A stretch of DNA of 64,000 bases from Conus ventricosus (lineage: Eukaryota > Mollusca > Gastropoda > Neogastropoda > Conidae): positions 67,500,136 to 67,564,135 of the forward strand of contig CM031620.1 of the NCBI GenBank assembly GCA_018398815.1. Reading direction: 5' to 3'. Made by a program: the position numbers and the translations under genes. The notes beneath the pieces were generated by a model that was given only the letters and a program-made list of their open reading frames with translations, did not search any database and had not been told where the DNA came from. Positions 56,648 through 64,000 of the stretch are shown piece after piece; the stretch's first letter is position 1, and each line of letters opens with the position of its first letter.

Positions 56648-57240
56648 ACAGCTGCTAGCACCAAAAAGAGTTGGGTACCAAGTGATTAATGCATATCCTC
56701 CAATTCAACCTCGTGTTCGATTCCCCGAATTACCCATTGTACTAACAGGCTGGACTTCTTCACAAACCAGGACTGATGCTTCAAGTATTTACTACACTCT
56801 ATACACAACAAGGTGCGAATCACTCAATAGGCCGAAGCCTTCCATTCATTCCTCAGAACAAGAACGACTGAATGGTCACTGTACTCTGCCTGCAGGCCGA
56901 CGGTCACCAAGCCGTGATGGTCACCTGAAACGATCGCCCCTTCAGGCCCACTGGAGAACCCAGTGAATAGACAGTAGTCACGATGGACACTCTCCTCTAC
57001 CCAGGACCGGCAGGTCGGCATGTTCTTGTTACTACCCCCCTCCCCCACCCCCCCCCCCCACCCCCGACATGTGGACCACTCCCCAGTAACTCTCCCTCCT
57101 TCAGTACACGACTCGGGGTATTCCCCTCTGGTGATGCCTGAGTTCGTACACTTGAAGAACCCAAGGAACTTGCTCTCAACAACAGCAAAACTACCCTTAC
57201 TTTGCCTAAATGCTTGAGAACATTCGGCCGACTCATGACA
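55623..57240 (-). repeat. Right LTR (5' LTR) of the giant element
   Basis: 1618 bp and uninterrupted; it serves as the empty-site control for the insertion in the left LTR. The expected TG at its left end reads AG (55623-55624), probably a mutation. It contains a (CA)n at 56614-56645 and C runs at about 57036-57064. Confidence 0.9.
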
Positions 57241-58556
<1,316 letters not shown>

Positions 58557-59165
58557 TCACGCCATTTCTCTCCTGAAGTAGGAGTCAATATCCATATTTA
58601 AATCTATTTTCAGAGTCTTTCCATTTTTCAATTTTGCCAATATTTTCCCATTTGATGACCAAGTGGCCATCGTTGCAGAGTGGGCACTAGCTTTCTTCAA
58701 CAGCTTGTAGTTGGCCTGGGTCAAGTCCTCTGCTACAGTCACTCCGGTCTGTTTCAGTTTCCTCTGGGTGGTCAACACCTCCCCTCGCTTCCTTCGTGAA
58801 AAAAAAAGGAAACCCCCCCCCCCAAAAAAAAAAAAAAAAAAAAAACACGAAGAATGATGGGGCACGGCCTCGCGCCTCCCGTGGTCATCCTACCCGACCG
58901 GTGGGCCACCTCAACATCAGCTGCCGACACAGAGACGCCTAGTTTTTGAGTAAACACGTCAACACATTTCTTGACGCAGTCCTCCGCTATCTCCTCCTGC
59001 GCCTCTCTGATACCATACACACGTACGTTCCACGAACGGCCGTGTTGTTCATTGTCATTGTGTTCACTTCTTAGAGAGCTGGTTTCTTTGGATATCTCGG
59101 CCAGTTGTACTTTTAGTTCTGCATTCTCCGCGCGAGTTTTAGTAATCGCAGAGGAAAGTTTGTCC
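58557..59165 (-). pseudogene. LINE ORF1 (RNA-binding protein) fragment
   Basis: Minus strand: a coiled-coil stretch (AITKTRAENAELKVQLAEIS), then an RRM-like segment with VYGIREAQEEIAED, DVEVAHRSGR and PIILRVF, a frame break at the A/C run near 58820, then KLKQTGVTVAEDLTQANYKL and a short C-terminal domain. This layout fits the ORF1 protein of L1-like LINEs, which coats the element RNA. Confidence 0.75.
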
Positions 59166-60330
59166 CTTTAATTTCTTTTTCCAGAGAAATCTAAACAACA
59201 TTGTGTTAAGTTTATTAAGCACATGCGATGGTAGTGTTAATGACTGCATAACATGCACAAACTGTGAAATCAGAAATGTCTTGATTAAACAGAGTTTTCC
59301 ACTAATGCTAAGATTTCTTTTTGACCAAGATACCATTATTTGTTGGATTTTTTTCTAATCTTGAGGACCAATTTTCTTCAATCTGTGAAGCTGGTATCAA
59401 GTTACAGAAAACAATTCCAACAATTTTTACTTTTTCTTTAAATCTTATATCATATAGATTTTCTTTATGTGTTTTCATTCTGCCAAGCCACATTGCCTCT
59501 GTTTTGTTTTTATTCATTACTAGATTAGTAAATTCAGAGAATTTATCTATCATATCAAGAGCTCTTTTCATTTCATCTTTATCACGAATAATAGTGTGAT
59601 ATCGTCTGCATAGAGTAATATCTTTAGAAGAGGGGTAGGGGATACCTCAGAGGCTGTGACAGGCATTTCAAGGCCCTTAAGCTGATTATCGTCTCTTATT
59701 TTAATGGCCAGCATTTCTAAGGCTATTTTTAAGGCTATTATGAAAAGTGGAGAGAATGGACATCCTTGTCTTATGCCTGTATTAACTGGAAAAACTCTCT
59801 GATAACCAACCTAAGTAACTGATACTACTCTCGGTATTTGCACCTAATACTTTAACCCATCTGACAAAATATTCCCCAAAGCCAAATTGTTGGAAAGCCC
59901 AAACAATAAATTCCTTTGACACTGAGTCAAAAGCACGGCGGTAATCAACTGCCAACAGAATACCTGGCTTATCTAGTGTGTTCATCATATCTATAACATC
60001 ATCAATTAGTCTAACCATTGTACTGATTTTTCTTCCTTTTATAAATCCAACCTGGTTTTCATTGATAATACAAGTGATTATCTTTGTTAGGCGTAAAGCA
60101 AAACACTTAGCAATCATTTTCTTCATCTTCAAATTTTTTTTTTAAATTTTTTTTTTTAAAAGTTCAAATCTTTGCCAAGTCATTACTATAACGACTGAAG
60201 AATTGTTAACCTGCACTTGTTTTCCCCCACTACTTAATTGTTCAGCAATTATTTTATAATCTGTATTTGTGAGAGATATTGGGCGCCAATTGGCCAGTTC
60301 ATCACGTAGGAGGGTAATTACAGCTTGTTT
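59165..60330 (-). pseudogene. L1-like ORF2 reverse transcriptase fragment
   Basis: Minus strand, starting near 60330: KQAVITLLRDELANWRPISL, QVGFIKGRKISTMVRLIDDV, AVDYRRAFDSVSKEFI (motif A), GIRQGCPFSPL, the catalytic YADD (59612-59601) and SISGKLCLIKTFLISQFVHV. It is broken by poly-T/A runs and indels. The 3' end is joined at about 59165 to an ORF1 fragment, which is the wrong order for one element; so two LINE copies, or a rearranged one, meet here. Confidence 0.82.
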
Positions 60331-60339
60331 TTGCGTAGC

Positions 60340-60428
60340 AGAGAACTATAAAAGGCGGGGTCTAGCTCAACTGTCCCTCAACCAGTTTCGGGACAGTTGA
60401 ACCTAGACCCCGCCTTTTATAGTTCTCT
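60340..60428. repeat. 89-bp near-perfect hairpin
   Basis: Left arm 60340-60377 and right arm 60390-60428 pair almost perfectly (AGAGAACTATAAAAGGCGGG and CCCGCCTTTTATAGTTCTCT). One unpaired base and a 12-bp loop are the only departures. It sits directly where the LINE reading ends. CTATAAAAGGCGGGG resembles a strong TATA box with a GC flank, on both strands. Confidence 0.9.
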
Positions 60429-61544
60429 GACAAGTAAGTCTTCTATAACCAAAAAAATAACGATGTTTTATAAACAAACATACTGTGTAGGATTATCCGT
60501 TTTCAATACTAATTTACTAAACTTTTCAGATTTCAGTTTTTGCTTAATCCTGTGTTTTTCCTGATCATTTTTAATAAAAAATGCAAAACTCTTCGCATCT
60601 GGCCGCATTATTGATCACCTCTGGATCTCACTTGAGACCCCATGGCGCCCTAGGGCCCAAGCCAGACCCAGAGGGTCACATATAACATGGCCAGATGTGA
60701 AGGGTTTTGAGAATATGCCTCCAACAGTAGTATACTTTCATACTTGGTTGCCTGCTCGCTATTTTCTAATTTGGGGCAATCCCCTCACCCCCTTTTTAGT
60801 GACTCTTCCAGATTTGGGTTTACGGGCGTTCATAGCCGCGCCAGTGACCCAAACACATATAAACACGAAATTGGTTTGCGAGCATTTATAGCCGCGCCAG
60901 TGACCAAACACGAAATGGGAAGAGATCACTTGAGGGTAGGGAAAAGGGCCAAATTTAGACTTTTGCAATACCATGACAAACAAGAATATAAAACTACCGC
61001 AGGCATATTCTCAACGTTATTTATTTTAAGATTTATATATATACCTGGCACACAGAAAGCTTTACAATTCTATGGTGTCTAGTTGCCTAGTGTAAAGTTG
61101 TTTTTTATTTTTGTAAAACAAAATTAAAAGCTAATTAACAAAGTGCATCTTACCTTACTTTTTAGTCACTACTTTTTAATAAAATTTATTTTAAATACTT
61201 TATTAGATTGAATATAAAAATGCTGCTTTTAATACATAAAATGTGAAATATTACTTGAGGGCGGGGAGGGCCAAATTTAATTGTGGAAACTCCGCAGGCA
61301 TATTCTTAGGGGGCTAAATTTAGATTTTTGGATCACTGGCACGCGTCGCCGCCCTGGCTATGTAATTTTGTGTAATTTGACACGGGCTGATTTGCGTTGG
61401 CTGGTCGCCTACTAGTAAAGTGACAAATGCGTCGCCCCCAACTCTGCAATTTTGTAAGTCGATAATTGAAGGGTTTGCACAAAGGAAAGCATGTAAGGAA
61501 AAAGAATGTAACAATGGATTGTGTTTTTATTTTACGTTTCATCA
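60429..61544. other. Non-coding, repeats bordering the virus-like module
   Basis: An imperfect palindrome (CATCTGGCC at about 60598 against GGCCAGATG at about 60690). GCGTTCATAGCCGCGCCAGTGACC is present twice (about 60826 and 60881). GAATATGCCT occurs inverted against AGGCATATTC three times (about 60711, 61002 and 61289). No gene convinces. These may be the terminal repeats of the module to the right. Confidence 0.55.
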
Positions 61545-61800
61545 AGTCGCCATAGGTTCTTATTCAAGTCGCTATCAAGTTGTTCTAAGTTCTTAATCAA
61601 GTAACCTCTAAGTTCTTAATCAAGTCACCCCAAGTTCTTAATCAAGTTCTTACTCAAGTCACCCCAAGTTCTTAATCAAGTTCTTACTCAAGTCACCTCA
61701 AGTTCTTAATAAGTTCTTGATCAAGTCACCTTAAGTTCTTACTCAAGTCACCTCAAGATTGTAATTAAGTCATCCTCTAAGTACAACCAAGTTCTTATTC
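61545..61800. repeat. Iterated 21-bp repeats
   Basis: Around a dozen imperfect copies of words AAGTTCTTAATCAAG and TCAAGTCACC, in phase of about 21 and 31 bp. They end 37 bp before the first gene of the module. Such iterons could be origin or promoter elements or subterminal repeats. Confidence 0.88.
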
Positions 61801-61836
61801 AAGTTATCTTATAATTATCAAAAAAAACAATACAAT

Positions 61837-62079
61837 CTATGTTTTTGTTTTAAATAGTAGATGTCTAATATAGTACACACATGCTTCAAAAAACGCGTCA
61901 TCGTCGAGGATGTCTTGCTCAGCGTCCTTGGCGCGAGATTGGTCAGCATAGATCTTAATGAAGTTCTTACATCGTAAGCAACCGCATTGATTACAATTCT
62001 GGTTTATGGAAATGTCTTTTATAGACTCCATGTCTTTATTTATTGACTCCATCATTTTAAACAAATAATAATCCGTCAT
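61837..62079 (-). CDS. Small protein with a Cys cluster
   Basis: 80 residues from the ATG at 62079. Residues about 30-40 contain CNQCGCLRCK, four Cys in CxxCxCxxC spacing that could hold a metal. Around it are acidic helices (DAEQDILDDDAFFEA). No known family recognised. Last gene of a minus-strand series (63080 to 61837) and next to the repeats. The start is 67 bp from the plus-strand gene at 62147, so the two share a short divergent promoter. Confidence 0.6.
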   Translation of the reverse strand: MTDYYLFKMMESINKDMESIKDISINQNCNQCGCLRCKNFIKIYADQSRAKDAEQDILDDDAFFEACVYYIRHLLFKTKT

Positions 62080-62146
62080 GATCTATTTTTATCAAAGAAA
62101 CAAAATTTTTTAAAAATTAAGTTCTTAAAGTATTATTGCATTTGAA

Positions 62147-62362
62147 ATGGATCAAAATGATCTTTTGTTGTTGGCGGTTCTGGCATGCTTTTTTGTTTGG
62201 CTTCTGTATTTAGTGGTTCAGATTTTTTTGACTGCTTTGGTTTTCGCCAGCGTTGTTTATATATTCTATAACAGTATAACCACCCCCAGCAGCAAGGGCG
62301 CCAAAAATAACAACTCTTTTAAGTTCAATATTCCACGAAGACTTTGGTGTTATAGGTCTTGA
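62147..62362 (+). CDS. Small hydrophobic membrane protein
   Basis: 71 residues. One or two transmembrane helices cover residues about 5-42 (LLLLAVLACFFVWLLYLVVQ onward), then a polar tail. The ATG context GAAATGG is good. The second half lies antisense to the end of the gene at 62611-62210, so the real protein may be shorter or one of the two may not be expressed. No family recognised; small viral membrane proteins look like this. Confidence 0.45.
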   Translation: MDQNDLLLLAVLACFFVWLLYLVVQIFLTALVFASVVYIFYNSITTPSSKGAKNNNSFKFNIPRRLWCYRS

Positions 62363-62611
62363 ATCAACTTGTTCTTGTTCTGGCGTTTTTATAGCTGGCA
62401 TTGAAACAACTGTTGGTGTTGGTGGCGTTATGTTTTCATTATGAGTTATATTTTGTAACATTAATTTTGTTCGTTTGTTCCACTCTGCTAATCTTTTTCC
62501 TGCTGCAACACGCCCAGGATGAGGAGGCTTTTTACTGGTCACATTCTCCACCTGATTCAATGTTTTCTGATTCAATGTTTCCTGATTCTGCTGATTTTCT
62601 GGTTCATTCAT
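62210..62611 (-). CDS. Basic tail-anchored protein with PGRVAAGKRLAEWN motif
   Basis: 133 residues from the ATG at 62611. The N-terminus is Asn/Gln-rich with a repeated TLNQ; residues about 27-48 carry KKPPHPGRVAAGKRLAEWNK, a basic conserved-looking motif; then a Pro/Thr-rich spacer and one hydrophobic segment (VVIFGALAAGGGYTVI, about 104-119). I recall similar PGRV-x(2)-GK-x-LAExN proteins from virus-like elements in marine invertebrates, without being able to check. It could be a virion core or membrane protein; that is inference. The ATG overlaps the stop of the upstream gene by 8 bp. Confidence 0.65.
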   Translation of the reverse strand: MNEPENQQNQETLNQKTLNQVENVTSKKPPHPGRVAAGKRLAEWNKRTKLMLQNITHNENITPPTPTVVSMPAIKTPEQEQVDSRPITPKSSWNIELKRVVIFGALAAGGGYTVIEYINNAGENQSSQKNLNH

Positions 62612-63080
62612 TTTGAAGGGAAATAAAATCTATATGATTAAAAGTAATTAATCCCATGATTAATGGCGACAGTAATGTTCCAAATCTGTAATATAGATCG
62701 CATCCTAGAGACTCTAATGACTTTGTTAAAACTGGATCCTGCGTTAAATCATACATAAAATCTTGTTCAGAATCAATGGGCGCAAATCTACTAACTAGTT
62801 TAGTGTACAAACTAAGAACGGTTTGTCCTACACTTTTTACCATTCTTGACCCCAGTTGCGCTTCATACCTGTTGTGATACTTCAAAATGTCTTGTGGCGA
62901 CATTTGTTGAATCTGTTCTATGCTGAATTCATTTCCGAGGTACTGTTTTGTTTTTCCACATGCTGCCAAAGAATACAGCCTTTCCTTTTTGGACATAATA
63001 GCTTGGTCATCAACTTGGTCATTCATAAGTTCAGGAAGGTTTAGGCTACCCTGTAGCTGTAGTAGATCATCGCTGTTCAT
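62604..63080 (-). CDS. Conserved-looking protein with YEAQLGSRM motif
   Basis: 158 residues from the ATG at 63080. The N-terminus is acidic (MNSDDLLQLQGSLNLPELMN), the middle has MSPQDILKYHNRYEAQLGSR and a helix TVLSLYTKLVSRF, and the C-terminus CDLYYRFGTLLSPLIMGLIT is hydrophobic. From memory, a family with RYEA-x-LG, SLY and CDLYY-x-FG-x-LLxP spacing occurs in cnidarians and molluscs; function unknown. It has the look of a membrane-associated structural protein. 36 bp separate its start from the divergent gene at 63117. Confidence 0.72.
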   Translation of the reverse strand: MNSDDLLQLQGSLNLPELMNDQVDDQAIMSKKERLYSLAACGKTKQYLGNEFSIEQIQQMSPQDILKYHNRYEAQLGSRMVKSVGQTVLSLYTKLVSRFAPIDSEQDFMYDLTQDPVLTKSLESLGCDLYYRFGTLLSPLIMGLITFNHIDFISLQNE

Positions 63081-63116
63081 GTTTTTTATTAATTATAATT
63101 ATTTTATTTTTTAAAA
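63081..63116. promoter_or_regulatory. Divergent AT-only promoter
   Basis: 36 bp, almost only A and T (TTAATTATAATTATTTTATT), between the start codons of the minus gene at 63080 and the plus gene at 63117. It must serve both directions. Confidence 0.5.
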
Positions 63117-63348
63117 ATGAGCACCGAAAAAACTGTTACCAACCTTGTATTACCATTCTGCTGTTATTGGGGGTCTAAGTGTAGGATACACAATGCTCGG
63201 TAAAAGCCTGTTAAAAATAAAACCGGCAGATCTTGGCAAACTAGACTTTGAAGACTCGGCAAAGCTGATTGCTATTATTACAGCTTCATTTGCTACGAAA
63301 GATTTTCTAGTTAAGCAAGGAATAATTCCAGACAGTATCAATATGTAA
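63117..63348 (+). CDS. Small membrane-associated protein, frame interrupted at an A-run
   Basis: The ATG at 63117 is followed by a few codons in one frame, but the convincing protein (HSAVIGGLSVGYTMLGKSLL, then PADLGKLDFEDSAKLIAIIT, ending at 63348) is one base out of phase. The shift falls at or after the run of six A at 63127-63132. Possible reasons are a read error, a mutation or ribosomal slippage. The pattern Gly-rich helix, short loop, charged segment, second hydrophobic helix suggests a small two-helix membrane protein. From memory it belongs with its neighbours in related elements. It precedes the next gene by 25 bp. Confidence 0.65.
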
Positions 63349-63373
63349 AATTTAAAAAATACATTTATAAAAA

Positions 63374-63781
63374 ATGGCTTCACTCGTAATGATGATTGGT
63401 GGTGTTGTGGTTAATGCGCTTGCTTTTAGCGGAAGTAATTATGCGTTTAGTAAACTGCAGGATGACGGTGAGAGAAAAAGACATAACAAAGCTGTGGAGC
63501 AACTAGCTGCAGCACAAGATCACTATGAAAAGCAGAGAATTGAGCAGTTAGATTTTATTAACGACACACTGAAAAAACAGGGACATGCAGCTTACACATT
63601 TAAAGATGTTGATCAAGCGATAAAAGAATATTATCTTGTAACAGGCAAACCAATCGAGACATTGCCCCCACCAAAATTCAGTGACTTTTATCAACCATCA
63701 CAAAAACAAAAGATGCAAGAAATCGCGTTTATCGTCTTTGGCATGACCGCTGTGTATTTTGTTGCGCATAATATTGGTTGA
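63374..63781 (+). CDS. Two-helix membrane protein with coiled coil
   Basis: 135 residues from the ATG at 63374. An N-terminal hydrophobic segment (LVMMIGGVVVNALAFSGSNY), a charged coiled coil (ERKRHNKAVEQLAAAQDHYE to about residue 70), the segment FKDVDQAIKEYYLVTGKPIE, then LSDFY-like KFSDFYQPSQKQK and a C-terminal hydrophobic helix (IAFIVFGMTAVYFVAHNIG). I recall homologues in other invertebrate genomes with the same order of motifs. Function unknown; a virion or membrane role is inferred. The stop is 7 bp before the next ATG. Confidence 0.78.
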   Translation: MASLVMMIGGVVVNALAFSGSNYAFSKLQDDGERKRHNKAVEQLAAAQDHYEKQRIEQLDFINDTLKKQGHAAYTFKDVDQAIKEYYLVTGKPIETLPPPKFSDFYQPSQKQKMQEIAFIVFGMTAVYFVAHNIG

Positions 63782-63788
63782 ATAAAAA

Positions 63789-64000
63789 ATGAACAAAATC
63801 TATTATTCGCCCAAAGGATATTGGAAGGGAATAACAGCAATCAAAAAGCTAAGCCAAGCAGCAGGAGTCAGTGAACAAACAGCAAAGGAATGGTTATCTA
63901 AACAAGCGATTTGGCAAATTTATTTACCTGCACCTAAACGAATACAGAGACCACACTTTGTGAACACAACGCCAAACGACACCCATCAAATGGATCTTCT
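63789..64000 (+). CDS. Integrase-like protein, N-terminal part, runs off the window
   Basis: 70 codons are visible. YYSPKGYWKGITAIKKLSQA looks like the N-terminal DNA-binding segment of Maverick/Polinton-type integrases, followed by an HTH-like SEQTAKEWLSKQAIWQIYLP, then the basic link KRIQRPHF and TPNDTHQMDLL. The D in HQMDLL (residue about 68) is in the position of the first catalytic Asp of an rve core. The N-terminal HHCC zinc ligands of retroviral integrases are absent. I associate this form with annotated 'F54H12.3-like' proteins, from memory. The rest of the catalytic core is outside the window. Confidence 0.75.
   Translation, partial: MNKIYYSPKGYWKGITAIKKLSQAAGVSEQTAKEWLSKQAIWQIYLPAPKRIQRPHFVNTTPNDTHQMDL

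Larger units (their letters stand above)
36422..57240 (-). mobile_element. Giant non-autonomous LTR retrotransposon with nested insertions
   Basis: The LTRs at 36422-45309 (interrupted) and 55623-57240 are the same sequence; the whole is flanked by a perfect 5-bp duplication GGCAT (36417-36421 and 57241-57245). Read on the minus strand the LTR starts TGTCATGAG. Inside, on the minus strand, are a gag with zinc knuckle and a protease-region remnant, but no reverse transcriptase or integrase. Without its insertions (7.2-kb DNA transposon, 49127-55370 repeat element, 4.77-kb Gypsy) the element would be about 7.4 kb. Confidence 0.88.
61545..64000. mobile_element. Virus-like integrating element, one end (Maverick/adintovirus-like)
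   Basis: Here the character of the DNA changes: AT-rich, densely packed small genes on both strands, gaps of 7-36 bp, 8-bp overlap of two genes, divergent gene pairs, iterated repeats at the outer edge, and the start of an integrase-like gene at the window edge. Membrane-spanning small proteins dominate. The gene for polymerase, capsid and ATPase would be to the right, outside the window. From memory, unverified, proteins like those at 62604, 63117, 63374 and 63789 recur together in cnidarian and mollusc genomes. The left limit is uncertain (60340 to 61545). Confidence 0.7.

Noticed and set aside
60744..61082. 112-codon plus-strand ORF left of the virus-like module
   Set aside because: It spans a duplicated GC-rich motif and has no protein-like pattern; probably non-coding repeat sequence.

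Overview
The window is animal nuclear DNA, most likely from a mollusc or another marine lophotrochozoan; the phylum is an inference. Evidence for an animal: one intact single-exon bZIP gene (CREBZF), one E2-enzyme first exon (UBE2Z), and CR1-like and L1/Tx1-like LINEs, Gypsy elements and piggyBacs in a landscape of microsatellites and long poly-G/poly-C runs. Nothing prokaryotic (operons, rRNA, tRNA, CRISPR) is seen. Only about 1.4 kb is recognisable host coding sequence; most of the rest is mobile DNA whose order of arrival can be read from target-site duplications (TSDs).

Left third (1-28 kb). A decayed CR1-like LINE fills 1-2815. A second CR1 (3420-16085) has been split by a solo LTR (3604-5960, TSD AATAG/AGTAG), by an internally deleted Gypsy element on the minus strand (6305-14032, TSD CCCAG) and by a third CR1 (14640-15665, TSD AAGTT). 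The left LTR of the Gypsy element holds a piggyBac (6585-8180, TTAA). This nest appears to lie in intron 1 of UBE2Z, whose first coding exon is at 16820-16633 on the minus strand. UBE2Z is head to head with CREBZF (17668-18828, plus strand) across an 847-bp shared promoter region. A second decayed piggyBac follows at 25299-27309.

Middle (28-57 kb). An L1/Tx1-type LINE (28-34.1 kb, minus strand) is interrupted by a foldback element (about 30090-32350) that itself holds a small hAT-like element. From 36422 to 57240 lies one giant LTR element (TSD GGCAT; gag and protease remnants only). Its left LTR is split by a 7.2-kb TAA-flanked DNA transposon carrying a 6-kb head-to-head satellite array of about 610-bp units. 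Its interior holds a tandem-repeat element with inverted ends GTACTCCCAGTT, into which a nearly intact 4.77-kb Gypsy element (49213-53984, TSD ATGCC) has inserted.

Right end (57-64 kb). Two joined fragments of L1-like LINEs (ORF1 and ORF2) and an 89-bp near-perfect hairpin lead into the most unusual part: an AT-rich, gene-dense, virus-like module (about 61.5 kb to beyond the window edge). It has iterated short repeats followed by six or seven small genes on both strands with 7-36 bp gaps and short overlaps: a Cys-cluster protein, two or three small membrane proteins, two further conserved-looking small proteins, and the start of an integrase-like protein. This looks like one end of a Maverick/adintovirus-like integrating element and is the best candidate for an undescribed system.
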